Assembly: GCA_947172415.1 (NCBI GenBank)
Contig: OX359199.1
Coordinates: 2,382,001-2,446,000 of the forward strand
Direction: 5' to 3'
Source: Chondrosia reniformis
Taxonomy: Eukaryota; Porifera; Demospongiae; Chondrillida; Chondrillidae
DNA length: 64,000 bases
Positions 22,549-37,500 of this stretch are shown here, piece by piece. The notes beneath the pieces were generated by a model. It searched no databases. It had not been told where the DNA came from and worked only from the letters and a program-made list of their open reading frames with translations. The translations under genes and the position numbers were made by a program. Each line of letters opens with the position of its first letter. The stretch's first letter is position 1.

Positions 22549-25500
22549 ATGGCGACTTCTAGTTGGAAGAGTGGGTTTTCCAAGGATTCTTCCGTCAACG
22601 ACTCGCCCAACCAAGCAGGGAACTATAGAGAGGTTCAGCCTTATCCAACTACTCCAACGGGAAGGTGTACGTACGAAATATGTCATGTAATCCTAGGTAT
22701 AAAATTTCTTCATTGTTACGTGTGAATTGCCCCGTTTTGATCTGCAGTAAATTATTCTGGCCTGGACACGCTGGACCCTCAGAAAAGAGAGCTCCTGGAG
22801 GCAAGAATTATAGGGAAATGTCTTCAGAATAGTTCAAACGATTCGAACCAAAGTCAGGCATCCGTAGAGGAAGTAAGGAAACGTAAACCACCCGCAAACT
22901 AACCGGTTTGAGTTGATGTTAAGATCGCGTAGTGCATAGATATACTGTACGTACATTGTGCAACTGAGACGCGCTAGCTTAATTTGCCTACCACTTTTAT
23001 GTTCCCTTCTCATTAATATTGGTATCAATTTATTCTTCACATGAATTATTTATATAAGCAATAAATAAATCGATATGTATCAGTAGCCAGCACCATCATG
23101 GCATGCTATGCAAAGCAAACAGATCACTACTATGTTGAATTACATTGTCATTTTGTACATAAGGATGCTTATTTGATACCATGTTCATGTGTACATTCTA
23201 TTTTATATTATAACACCACTATACATACATATTTCCAGAATAAACTTGTAAAGACTTGTGTGGTTAGGTCAATAATTTTGTTCCTTTTGAATACAACTCT
23301 TTTGTAACTTTATTAATTATTAAATCTGTTCCAGTTTAGTAGTGTATGCTACTTATGTATATAACACGATTACATGTAGGTATGTATGTATTGGTTTGAT
23401 AATTAGTAAAGTAGATGCAATTTGTCTACGTATATCCGGTAGATTTAGTATAATAAATCTTTTTTTCTGTGATTGTTTTGTTTTCCTCTGTTTCACTTTC
23501 TAGGCTGAAGGACCAACTCTTAAAAAGAGAAAAACTGATCACACTCGTAAAATTAACGAATTCTTTGCTAAAGTGAGGCACTCTAGTTCATGTTCTGTCC
23601 TAACTCACTTTCATGTCCTGTAATATTAATTACACACTTAAATGCATATTCAGATATACCGTATAGGTAGAAATTTTCGTTGTGTTGAAATTTTCGTGGG
23701 TCCCCTCAACCACAAAAAGTAAACCTACGAAAATTTTGCCACCACAAATAATTAGAGCACTGTCACCACACGTGTGCAAAGAAGTGAGAAGTTGGCTCTC
23801 TTACGCTATATGTGACCTGTCGATAGACTACCTGACCCCCGAGGCCAGCTCTCTTTGACTCTACCATTGTCATCCATTACCGTACCGTCTTTTTCAACTG
23901 CCACTGCGTACCTGTCATGAGTGTTCCTTGGCTCTCTCTCACGCAAAGCAGCGTTTCTCCAACAACAGCTTGTCTTATCTATCGAGCAAACTGTTTTTGT
24001 GGGTGGTTTCAACCACGAAAATATAATCCCAAGAAAATTTAACCCACGAAATATTTCACCCACGAACATTTCTACGTATATGGTATAATATACATAGACA
24101 TACTGCATATATATATATGTGTGTGTGTAATCTAATTATATTTCTCAAATAATAATTCTATTAAACAGTGATTAAAGATTGACCAACTGTTTCATAAATA
24201 GTCTTCTAATTAATAGTGAGATTAGCAGATCATTATCAAAGAACCTATGGCGCTACTGAGCCATTCTTATACGGTACCAGTCAGCGAAACAAACAAGTTC
24301 CTATTGTGCATGCGTCCGTACTCTACCCCTTAACAAAAGTGTACCCAGATTATATGTATGTTGCAATCTTAATGATGAGATCAGCCTATGCCATTGTATG
24401 TCCTAAAAGCAATATGTATTAAGTTAGCCTTATGGCATTACACATTGAGTTTCCTATTACTGGATATGTACATATGATTCAGTGTTATGCTGTTTTCAAT
24501 GTTTTTTTTTTGAAAAAATGAATTACAGTGGAGACTGCATATAACGACCTCGGATTTAACAACAGATTGACTATAGCGACTGTTTTTTGGTGGCAGGAAC
24601 CGAGCGCCATATGTTACCTAAACAGTTTAGATCGGGTTTAACAACGTCGAAAATTACGACAAATCGATTTTACTGACCTTTTTCTGAAGCGAAAAGTTCA
24701 ATATATCATCGAATTGAATGACCATGCGGTGCATGAATATTAATGAGCGCATGTTTTCCTGCTCATCATGTCGTTGAAACGAAAGCGCTTTTCAGTAGTG
24801 GAAAAGTATGCCATACTGAAGGAAATCGATGCAGGTGCGAAGCGTGCTCACCTAGAACAAAAGCATGGGATATCTCATGGGACTCTGGCCGGGTTTCTGA
24901 AGAACAGAATGCAAATTGATACTACCATGACGAGTGCTGCAAACTTGGACTCCAAAAGTTGCAAGACTTCACGTTATCCAGAAATAGACGAAGCCTTGCT
25001 GCAATGGTTCAAGCGTGTCATCCATGGACTGTGAGGTGGCATTTTTGCATTCATGCCCTGAATCTGAGAAATTATGCCAAGCTGCCCTTCAGATTCAAGA
25101 CTTCCTTGCTAACACACAGATTAAACAACTGCAACAGCCCTCAATCACACACGTTTTCCAGTCTACTGCATAATTACTATCATGCATTATGACTATAATT
25201 ATAATCAGACTGAATTGAGGTACATGTCATCATGTATTCCTGTATAGCTGTGTAAAAAAGGTGAAGATTGGATTTAGTGACAGACTGGATTTACTGACTT
25301 TTTGGTCATGGCAAAACGAGTGTCGTTAAACCCAGTCTCCACTGTACTAATTACTACATGAAAATGTAAGTGTCTGTTTTCTAAAAAAAAATCATATAAT
25401 GAATTAGAGTGCTATCTTAGTCTTGATTGTGAAGTTTCAGGTGTCTGTACTTTCCAGTGTTTAATTTAGGATTAAGATACTACTTGACCAATCAAATGTT

Positions 25501-28500
25501 CACAGTTTGATTCTGTACTTTTTTGATCCAACCTTTGTACTGTATTTACGTACAGTGCTCACACCTAGAGACGACAGTTTATTGTTTTGGAGAAAATGGG
25601 TTCACTAAACCACAAAGAACATGGAATAATAAGTTATTATCCAAAAATAAAATGTGGGTGGGAGGAGGGATCACGTGATATGCAAACGGAATTAATGACA
25701 AACAATTAAAAAATAGATATTCTATTTAAACTCTGACAATTAGAAAATCAATTATATAGTTTAGTAGTTAGATAATGGCTATTCAGTGATTTGCTATTAC
25801 GTTTCCAACAAGATGGTATCGAACAAACCTTTTTCGGTACCAAACTTTTTAAGAGTGAAATTGCAATTTTTAACAGTTAAAGGCTGAACATTTTGCTAGC
25901 ATGGAGCTAATAAAACGACTCAAATTAATATTTTAATGATTATATTTTGCTGCCCTGAGTTGTAGTAAAAGTTATGTGATGACCTAATCAGGATGTGCCA
26001 GTGATGTCAACAAAACATGGCTACCTATTCCTATGTCATAGTACAGAATGGAAACGTGCCAAATCAAAGTGAATATGTAGATGCTTTTAAGATTTGAATC
26101 CTGCTAACGTCATTATGGGTAGTATGACCTCTCCAGGTGTTGAGTATACTGTATCTAAATAGAATCAACAGTTGGTGACATGACATGTATGCAAAATGAA
26201 TTTCTATATGTGCAGTATGATTTGATTAGAAGGTTAGGAAGTGGCCATTCTCGAATGTGCGATTCCACTCAAAATTAATTTTCTTCTTTTTTTCAAATCA
26301 ACCAGTGCTAACATATGAACTATCTTAACTTACTGATCCATACGCATCACTTCTGTGTTGGGGTGCACCATGAATAGCTGAAGTAGGGATGGTGTGCCCA
26401 AACGCTGTAATGATGTGTATGGCTAGGAAACTAAAATTTCATTATGCCATCAGTATGGTTAGCTGTATCTCACATTATCACTGTCTTGTTTCGGCACTTT
26501 TTCCGGATGTGCTATTCATTGTTGCAACACCCTACTTTAATTGCATTTTTTAAATGTTTTTGTTTTACTTGTGTACATACACTAAGTGAAATGTAGCAAA
26601 TTTGTGTGTACATATTTATACGGAAAACTATTACTACAGTACACTGAAGTGTCAAGAGAAGTTGTGTATATGCTTTTAATTAGTACATATAGTGCATCCC
26701 AAAAGTCAATGAGTCTGTTTTTGTGAAGTATCTATTTATACGTAAATACTCCCCTCAAAACTTACAAGTATGTATCTTCATTCACTTGCTCATGTGGTTT
26801 ATACTTGCACTTACACTCATAGCAGTCTTATATTTGCACTTGCAAGTTATTTAAACCTACACATCACACAATAGGAGAGGTGCAGGGACTTGCACTTCTA
26901 TGCAAGCACTTTTGGCTGTACAATATTTCTATAATGTTTACTTCCTTTCTTACTGTAGGTAAACAGTTTTGAATTACCTTTTCATTCAAGTAGTCCACAT
27001 AGAAACATTAGACCTAAATTGGTCGAAGATGGGACACAAACAGATGAAGCTAGTACTGCTGTCATGAATGAAAATGAAAAGCAAGTGTTTCAGTCAAGAC
27101 TTTTGGAAAGTGAAAAAGTGGTTGTAAGTTCACTAATTGTATAAATAGAAGAGTTTTGTATGCCCTTTTAGTGCTTTTATAGACTCTCCATTGTAATCAT
27201 CTTTAACTCTGGGAATTCGTGTAAAATTTACTTTGCATGTGTATTAATTATTGTTATACTCTATTTGTTAATATGCTGTTTCTATTGTTAATATGTCTTA
27301 TTTACAGAGCTACCAAGCAAATTGCCATATGTGCTTTAATTTTCGTTAGGTTTATATTTGCGGATTTTTCATTTTCGTGAATTTCACATTTTAAATCTGC
27401 AGTCTAGTTAAAGGGGTGTTAAGATTAAGTATTCACAAATATGCAGAGCATATACCATATTACTGTAAAAGGAGGTGCGATTTTGCTAAGTTTCGATGCA
27501 AGATGTATGTATCAAGTGGAGAGCTGCATCTGTGGATTTCGTATCTACAAGGAGATATGGACACCATACATTGAAGAAAGGCTTGGTTGCGCTCAAGAAC
27601 AGAGCAACAGAAATCCCTCAGCTGTTGCACTGAAGAAAGACACTGAAGTGATTGGTCATGTGCCGCACACAATGTCATGCATCTGTTTGCTCTTCCTGTG
27701 GTAGGGTGGGTCCCTAGCCTGTGAAGTTACAGGGAACGGAAGACCAAGTGTCGATCTAACGCAGCAAGGTGGTCTCAAATTTCCATGCCTCCTTATTTTT
27801 ACCAGTTTTGCAAAAGTCGTGGACAAAGTAAGTAAGTAGAAGCGCGTTGAGGAAATCGGGCAAAGAAGACTGTGCAGCATTAACACTGCAGTACCCACCA
27901 AAGAAGTAGAAGATGTGCTCTTCAACTCCTTCTGAACAGCGACGTCCATTGAGGGAGGAACAGCCATCTCCAAATCTGGCACAATGCCACGTTGGAGACC
28001 AAGTTAGAACAAATAGACATGATACTCCACTGGGAGGAGCAAAGCGCTCAATGACAACTCGTCAGTTTGCTGGATAACTAATCATCATCATTTTTGTACA
28101 CATGATGTCATTGAATGAATTATCTAAAAACACCAATTTTCAACATGCTATGTACACCTATAGGAATTGTATACTAGTACAGTGAGACCTTGCTTATCCG
28201 TAACTCTCATAATAGCCCGCACGTTATGTTGCTGTTTTGCTCGTAACAGATTTACAATGTACTACACATTTCTGGAAACCTTGGTGTCCACATCCAGTTG
28301 TGTTATTTGTATACTAAAGTTCACTTTCTGTATACTGTTCTCTCGACAAACCAGCATTACTTTTGGTGAGATAGTGAATGGATGCTTGTTTACACAACCA
28401 AAATGCCAAGGAACGCACTGACAGGAAACGATAAGAAAGAAATATGCCTGTTACAAGCAAGCACACCCCATTACTAATTTCCAGATGAACATGCATTTCC

Positions 28501-31500
28501 ATATAAATGTACATGTACAATGCACAGGATTCACAGAAGATCAAGATAAAGAAAAAGACAAAGACTCCCAGGATCACTGATGAAGGGTGGAATTCCCAGA
28601 AACGGCTGTCTGACCCAGTGGAGAAGAAGATGAAAGAAGGGAAAAGAAGGAAGAAAAGACTCCTGTATCTTCATCTAAAGCTCTCTTTAGGTTTAGTTCC
28701 CCTATAGGCTCTTTTTACAGAATAGGCATATAGCATGTAGGAAAATGGTATTTTAGATTTTTCATGTTTATATAGACGTATTATGTATCGATATATCCCT
28801 CACTTATCCAATTCCGTCAGTTTACCCAGATATTTACATGAAACAGATGTGTGCGGTTAAGTGATGTCTCACTGTATGTGACTTACATACGTAAAATTGG
28901 CTTCTGATTATGACAGTACTACACGGGGTAAAAACATAATAATGCCGAAGTTGATTTCAGTGTTAAACTTTTAAAAGGAAATCAAAGTTATGAACAAACA
29001 TAGAAATTTAGTCAAAGACTTAGCCAGTACATGTATAGATACTCTCTTACAAACATTAACAATTGCAAGATGAAAACAATACATATGTAGAGCTGCCTAC
29101 ATGTGGGTAGCCAAAAACGGTTAACAGTAAATTTATGTTTGTATTCCTGATTATATGTATCCATTGACTAGTACGTTTATGGTGATATGGTATAGATGTA
29201 ACTACGTGTACAGGTACACTGTTAATTAGCAATTGTAGTATTAAGCTCTACAATCTGTGTATTTAGGAAACAATTAAAACAAAATTAGAAACTACAGAAG
29301 ACCAGTTGCTTAAGGTATGTGTGTATGTGATTATAATTCGTTGCTTGTTTAATAAATCAGTATACATACATATGCTATGATAAGTTGGACAAGACACCAC
29401 TGACTTTAAACCTTTAGCCTTATTTCTCTGAAGTTTAAACCTAACTTAGAGAACAATAACTACTTATATTTAATGTACATGTGATTCAACTATGTATGTA
29501 CTTGTTGTTGACATTACTACTACAATGGTGTGTAATAACATTTTTATTGGTAATACTGGATGATTTGAAAAGTTGGTAATTTGTATATGTTTAGTATATT
29601 GATTTGGTAATCTCTTTCTGTGATCCTTCTTGTCTTATGTATGTATATATAGGGTAAAGAACTTATCAGAGAGCTCTTGTCACAGAAAGTATGTATGCAC
29701 ATTTATTAATTCACATGTTACTATGTACGTTTTAATATGCCACATACGTCCCATCATTTCTACCTTGGACACTACAATAAGGTATACGTGTGAACTAAGT
29801 GAATTAGTAGGTTCTGGTAGCAGCAAGAAGCACCTGAGTGGAACCAAACTACTGTATAACCGGAAATATTTGCGGAGAATTTATTTTGGCAAATGGCGAT
29901 TTTCACACAAATCACAAAATATTCTTGCCTCCAATATTTCCGGCTATACGGTAATTACAAACTACTGTTGTTGGACAATATACATTATGTATCTTACATG
30001 TGTAGTACATGGGAGTAGACATGAACTTTGTCCTGAAACACTTTATTAATAGTGACCTTGGGTGGGAAGTTTGTTCAATGTCACTCTCTGTTCAAAATCC
30101 AATTAATTTACCACTAAGACGTGTATCTTGAAGGACAGAAGCTAGGGTGCATGACCATTATATTGGTCCTCAAGGGTTACTACATGTAGACATTACACTT
30201 GAATTATATGTAGTGTATTGTAACTTGCAGTATATCTACATTACATACATACAGTACGTATATCATATTGATTGCTTGCTAAGGAATTGCGATATGGAAA
30301 ATCTTAATTTTGTGTAATATATATGTTAAATCACTTTGCATTAGGAAGCATTTCAACAAACAGTTGAGGCAGAGAGGGTTAAAGTAAGTGAAATCAATGT
30401 TTGATATTATTGAATAAATGTTACAAACTTACTACTACTTGAGATAATTATTAATATCCATTAAAGCCTTTTTGCAAGTACTTATCTTATTTACTCTACA
30501 TTTACAGTAATTTTAGTTAAATTATGTTTTCATTTAAAAATATACCTACGTACATCCTATATTTTGTATACAAATTTTCGCTATAGGCGACTGCTAAATT
30601 TGGAAGTGTCCCTTATAATTAAAACCTTTACACAAAGTACTGTATATACGTACCTGTGTGTAGGTATGTGGTCTCAGTATTAGCAGGTGAATTACTAACC
30701 CCTTTGTGTTTTATCCTCAGAGAGACAATGTAATTAAGAGATTGTTATTGGAAAATGTCAGTCAAGTTTGTAAAAATGCAAGAGCACGCTGTATGGCTAA
30801 CCGATTAAGACTGGGACAGTTTACTATGCAAAGGTATTTCTCTAACAGCCTCTTTCATAAATATAGTTTATAAAAGTGTACTCTCGTTTCAAATGAACAT
30901 AAATGCAGTAGAACCTCACCATCCTGGATCCATTAGGTTGGTTGGTTACAGAAAAGATTTGGTTAGCTGAAATTTGAATAACGGAGCTTGTAAATTATTT
31001 AATCACATAAATAGGAAATGTACATATCCATGTGCTATTAGTACTTAATAAAACTGTTACAGTAAAATTCATACTACTGTGGAGAAAAGAGTTGATATTG
31101 TGGATTAGCATAAGAAACTGAAAACATTCGACCATGCAAATGGACTGGGTCTTTGATTGTCAACTTGTACTAATAAATGAAATCACCACCAATTAATGCG
31201 AATGCCAACTAATTAGTTACTCAGTAGTTAGTATAAGAGGGGAAACATGGATGGAGCGTTGTAGCAATTCTAGCTCTATGGCAGATGGTCATAACCAGCT
31301 GTCCTGAGTTCTATTCCTGGCTATTGCTTCTTTAATGTTTTTCATAATGTTTAAGAATGATTACATACTTGTGGTTTGATAATCATATGGTATTTTGTCA
31401 GGAAATGGAATTCAGCCTGATTTATTCTATGCTGCATAGAAAATGGATTAAATGTTCAGTCTTTGTATTCAAATCCTGCAATGTGTCTATGAAGCCGTGT

Positions 31501-34500
31501 CTAGTCGATTAGTTTACAATCCTCCAAATTTCTGGTCTTGTGTTTCCTTATATGTAGACAAGGAGCTCTCAGTGTTGAAAGCTGGCAGGAAGGCACTGCT
31601 TTTTCTGAGATATACAAGTAGGTGACCTTCTGAAGTGAAGTAACCCATTCACCACTTTCTGTGAGTGATAGTCACCTTATGATTCTCAATGTTACAGAAA
31701 TCAAGAGTCTTTAAGTGCTCAGAGAGAGGAAGTGGAGAGGCAAAGGAAGTTACTTCAGAAAAGGAAGCCTGGTTCCACTAAAGCTGTCATTTCTAAGCAG
31801 ATTTTGGACAATCCCAATGATGGCTTTTCCAAACCCCAGCCTTTAGAGTAGGAAGAGTGGTGTAATAGCCATATATTTGTTTGCATACAGATGTTACAAG
31901 GATATCGCTTATTTTTGTAACTTCAGTTCATAATGTGGTTTAGTCAGACAATTAATAAGGGTATTGGTGAAAATCTTCAATCTAAGAAATGCACATCATT
32001 GAAGGTTGCTTTAACCCTTCGATTAAAATAAATCTTTTTCTGTGTTTCTTTCTGTTTTATGTACCATACACATGTAAATTCAGAACACTCCCAGATTGGG
32101 AGTAGTTTTTGTTTAATTATGGTTTTATTGATCTAAACCCTGCAATACTCTGTATTATGCATGCAATATATACAGACTGTGTCTTTATGTGTTGCAGTGT
32201 AACTGTGGCTCCTACGTATGTATATATATAGAAAAATAATAATTTACTGTAAATATTTTTCACAAATTGCCAAACATATGTTGCTTACCTCACTACAGCC
32301 CCCTGCCAACTGATTTATATCAAGCTCAAGAGGAAGTGTTGAAATTGAGAGCAATTGCTTTAAAAAAGGTACGGTACATACTTGAGGTGGTCGCACTAAA
32401 GATGAATTTGGTGTTGCCATGTTTGCCGCCCTTTTCCATGGCAACACCTATCACCTGTCAACTGAAGACTAATCTCTATAATATGTATGTACGTATATAC
32501 GTATGCTAAAGGAAGGATGTATCAATAGCAGCAGCAGTATCAGTATAGCTAATACCATTTAGTATGTAGCTGTGTATACTACACTATGTAATTTTATGTC
32601 TGCTGCTCCCACTTGCAGAAGGAAGCCGAAATTCTAGTGGAATTAGAAAAGCTGGAAGGAGAAAGGAATGTTCACATTAGAGAGTTGAAAAGGATTGCAG
32701 CTGAGGATAATTCAAAGTGAATAACAGTACAAATGTATATACTAACGTTATAGCATGCCTGCCCAGCTATCAATATGTGTTACAATTTGGATTAGCCAAA
32801 TCCAGCTTATGTATGATGGTATACTTTTGTGTTCATCTAATAATATATGTATGCTGTTCTGGCAGGTTTAATAAGAACCCTCTGCTTCATAAGAGATACC
32901 TTTTGTTAAACATGTTGGGCAAAGGAGGATTTAGTGAGGTATACAAAGCCTTTGATCTTAAGGAGATGAGGGAGGTAGCTTGTAAGATTCACCAGCTAGG
33001 CAGTGAGTGGAAGGAAGACAAGAAAGCAAATTATATCAAGTAAGCTGCCACCAGACCACTTTTTTCTGGTAATGTAATCTTCTCTGGTTTGGAAAGGGTA
33101 CAGTATATTAGCATCTGAACCCTTTTACTAGCTAAGGTAGTATATTCTACATGTATATACTACTAGGAAGGTTCAAAAATGATGATGATTCTTAAATTAT
33201 TGCATGATGAATGATGATGAATTCATGTAATGTTTAATTCTTAAGTTGTTTACCATAGCTTCATGTTATGTATCTTATTCATTGATTATGTTATTAAACT
33301 TATTTAAGCTTTCACATTACATAGGTACGTTTATTATATTATACCTGGTGTTAAATCCAATATTTGTCCTTTTTTATATATTAAAGGGAAAACTTTGTAC
33401 ATTTGTGATTTAAATTCTTCTAGGCATGCACTAAGAGAGTACAATATTCATAAGCAGCTAGATCACCCCAATGTTGTTGGACTCTATGATGTATTTGAAA
33501 TTGACAGTAACTCGTGAGTTCAAAGCTGTTAACCTCTTTCAGTAGTGCCAAGTTCAGTTTTTGTATATATACTGTACATAATGTGTGTGTGTCTTCATTG
33601 ATTAGTGAGTTTGAGTGTTATTTTGTATACATCTAGTCTGACATAGCCTAGACCACCTTTCTACCGCCATGTTTGTATGACCAGAACAGTGGTCTGGAAC
33701 ATTTCTTACCGACACCTTTTCAGTACCCAGATGTTGGGAAGTGATAAATGTTAATTAACCTTTGATACTCACCCCATAGGTGTGAATGGCAAATGTCTGT
33801 GATACCATTGAAGCAAATGTCCTACTATCTATGCTAATATAATCACTAGTGTGGAATGGCCCTGTTTGCTATAATTCCATCATAAAGGTCTTGAAATATT
33901 TTTAAAAGGGATGGTTTCTATGAATTGTACCAAGCATTAGAGGTACCAGCCAGAAAATGGTGATACATTTGCTGTATATTGTATGATATATATGATGGCA
34001 GGGTTTGGAAAGATTTCCAAGTACGAAATGGTCTATCTCTACTTAAAAACCGTAACACTCTTTTGGTTTCATGCTAAATGTAGACTTTTTAACCAATCCT
34101 TAAAAAAGCATGAGGATCAGGCGATTCTTCAGCACGAAGTACTTAGCATGTGCTCATGGGTTCTGCAGAAGACTCCCAAAGTGTGCCTTAATTTCTTCTT
34201 CTCAGACAAACTTCATTGCAAATATATATGTATGTGATATTAATTGCCTTGTATGGTCATGTTTACATCCTTTGCAGGTAAGCACTATGCTGTGTTGGTT
34301 TTATTAGTTTTTAAATAATAAATGTAGCACTATATTTAAGAGTACAGTTTATTAGTCAAAAATAAGACCTTGCCACTGACCTAATATATCCTTGTAGCAA
34401 TGAGCCTTTACAGGATAATATTGACTATGTCAGCTGCATTTGTTACGAAAAATTTATAATTTTTAATATAGAGTGTTAGACTGAGTGTGAGAGATATATA

Positions 34501-37500
34501 TGCCAGACCTGATAAGTGACGTCATAGCAAAAAGGAGGCAGAAAATGGTCCAATTTATGTTGGACTGTATACTTTCCACTTTATCCAATACAACTGGTAG
34601 ACTATATTCTCCTTCCTTGTATCTCCTTTCGGTTAAAACATGAAAATTATCTCAAAGTGAAATTTTATGTTAGCTATTCCTTATAGTGAGATTGATATAC
34701 GTATGCTTTTCAAATGCAGTTTGTATAAAGTGTAGTTCCTGTTTGCTGTGTATGTATGTGTTAACTTGTATTGTTTGGACAGCTGACGTACGTAGCCTTA
34801 GGTTGATTGCCATATTAATTGTTCAAACACTAGTCACTATTTTTAATTATTTAAGTTGGGTAAAATTGTGTACTTAATTTGTTATTTCCATAGCTTTTGT
34901 ACAGTATTGGAGTATGTCCAGGGCCATGACTTGGACTTTGTACTGAAGCAGCAGAAGACTTTACCTGAGAAAGAGGCAAGGTGTATCATTCTTCAGACCA
35001 TGAGTGCTTTAAAGTATCTCAATGAGATTAAGCCACCAGTTATTCATTATGATCTTAAGCCAGGTTAGCCAAGTGACGCATTGTACTTGCTCTCTACAGA
35101 TATCTGTATGTAGGTATATGTACCTGTAATGTACCTGTAATCAGAGTGTTTTAAATAGACCCATACCACATGTATGCATGCTGTACATATACTGTGTTAT
35201 GCTGAGACATGTACCATTTATGCCATCATAATTATTTTAAAAGAATCGAGCATAAAGCAAGCATAATCAGGGTAGTTCTATGTTTGTGAGAGTGGCATAA
35301 TAATATTATTTGCACAACAATTTATGCGATTTTAATATTCTATCCATATACTGTAAATCCCTTTATTTACGTATGTAGTCCTTTAATTTTCGCGAGTTTC
35401 ACGATTTCTTCCAAGTTGCTAAAATTAATGGCTAAGCTAAAATTTTACTTAATCACATGATTGCCAAGTGGCTAGCTTACAAGTAGAACAACGATGTCCC
35501 TCTGCAACTAGTTCTCGAGCGCTTCCAGCAAGCTGTATCTACCTGATCCATCCAAAGAAGAGACGAAGAAGAAAGAGGATGAGGTCGCTAAAGCTAATAC
35601 CAAAGTTGTTGAAGCCATTGCTATTATACTGTTCTGTATACTAGTACTTAAACTCATTTTTCAAAATCGCTAAAATATAAGGACATTAGATAATTTGAGT
35701 GTCTGAAGATGCAGTTTTTCGCTCTTTTTTCCATCGGACTTTTCAACCCTGGGGGTCTTCTTCAGCGACTGAAGATGGTATGAAGGTGTCTCCTTTTTAT
35801 GGACACCTGTTCCCGCTGTTATCAATGACGTCATCATTTCCATGGGAATAAGGGGAAACAGAAACGTTGGTAAAAAAGGTTTCCAGCGACTTTTTAAGAT
35901 GATGCCTTGGTCTAGGTTCAGTCTCACTTGACACTGTTGGATTGCCAGTGCTTCCTTGATTCTCCTTCTCCTGTCCACTATTCTTGCTTGGTTCCATTCA
36001 GGAGAATCAAGGAAGCACTGGCAATCCAACAGTGTTAGGTGAGAATGAACCTAGACCAAGGCATCAGTGAAAAACTACATCTTCAGACACTCAAATTATC
36101 AAAAGATAAATCAAAAGATAAGTTTGACGCAGTTAAAAAAATCCTTAATATTATGGTATAAATCCTAGTAGTGTTCATGTGTACATTTGATTTATAAATA
36201 GCATTGTATACATAATAGCTTAACTAATTAAGCATATTTGTAAAACTTGAGCAAATTGCTTAGAAGAATAATTGAGAGAAAAAGAAGCATAATAGGGACA
36301 TGCCTAGTTACTGTATGGTATAATTCATATTGGATTTGTTCCTGAGGTTGTTGATTTAGTATTTTTATTTTTATAGGAAATATTCTGCTCTTATTTTCTG
36401 GAGATGAACAGCAGTATGTAGCGAAAATTACTGATTTTGGATTAAGCAAGGTTGTGGAACAAGAAGGACCTGATGGTATGGAACTGACATCCCAAGGAGC
36501 TGGCACTTACTGGTACCTTCCACCTGAATGTTTTGTGATTGGAAAGAAGCCACCATTAATATCATCCAAGGTATGTATATACTTTTGAATAGATTACGTA
36601 TGTGTTGTACAAATGTAGATATCTTAAGTATGACTTATAGTACCTATATATATAGATTCTGTTTCTTATCCTTGGAACTACATGGAGATCAAATTGTTAC
36701 ACAATTAAATTACTCATGTTTGAGTTGTGTACATAAGTATTGAGCAACCTGCTTTATTTGAATCTCTGTGGACAGTATAAAAAATTTGAATTAAGGGGCT
36801 GCAATGTACTTAAATTTCCAAAAAAGCCTCTTGATTAACATACACTTACTGTAGGACCAGGGCTTGGCAATTGAACATTTCACACTTTTTGAAGTAACCT
36901 TTAAGAAGTATACGTAAGTACATATCAGGCTGTATAACAATTCAGCCATAACATGGTCGATCTCAACCTGCCCTGAAAGTTGGGCTGACAGGTGATTAGA
37001 ATAACAAAACTGTCTCTTGGTATATATATATGGACAAACAACAAACAAACAGCCATATATTCTTCAGCCAAGACTACGTACGTATATATATTATAAAGCT
37101 TACACTCAATGAGACTTACTATGGCATAGATTTCTAAAATTAGATTAACTTTCCTCGGGGAGGGTACTCCTGATTTTGAGAAAGGTAATAGGTTGTAGCT
37201 TATACGTAGTTATCCTTTGAAATGTTGGGATCTAGTGAAATGGCTATATTTCCTCTACATCAGCATTATATGCAAAAACTATATTATAATGTAACAATCT
37301 AACATTCCTTGAAGGGTTTACATCCTGATTATTATAAGCATTTCTTTAATTTTTAGGTTGATGTTTGGTCAGTGGGAGTTTTATTTTATCAGTGTCTCTA
37401 TGGAAAAAAGGTATAGTTAACAGTGAAAAACAATATCTAGTGTACACACTTTTGTGAATATTTTAAGTTGATCAAAAAGAGGTATCCTATCTTTGGTATG

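Noticed and set aside
22481-22690. Alternative TLK start at 22481 in another frame
   Set aside because: That frame does not join the TLK exon 2 frame. The ATG at 22549 joins through a GTACGT donor in the correct phase.
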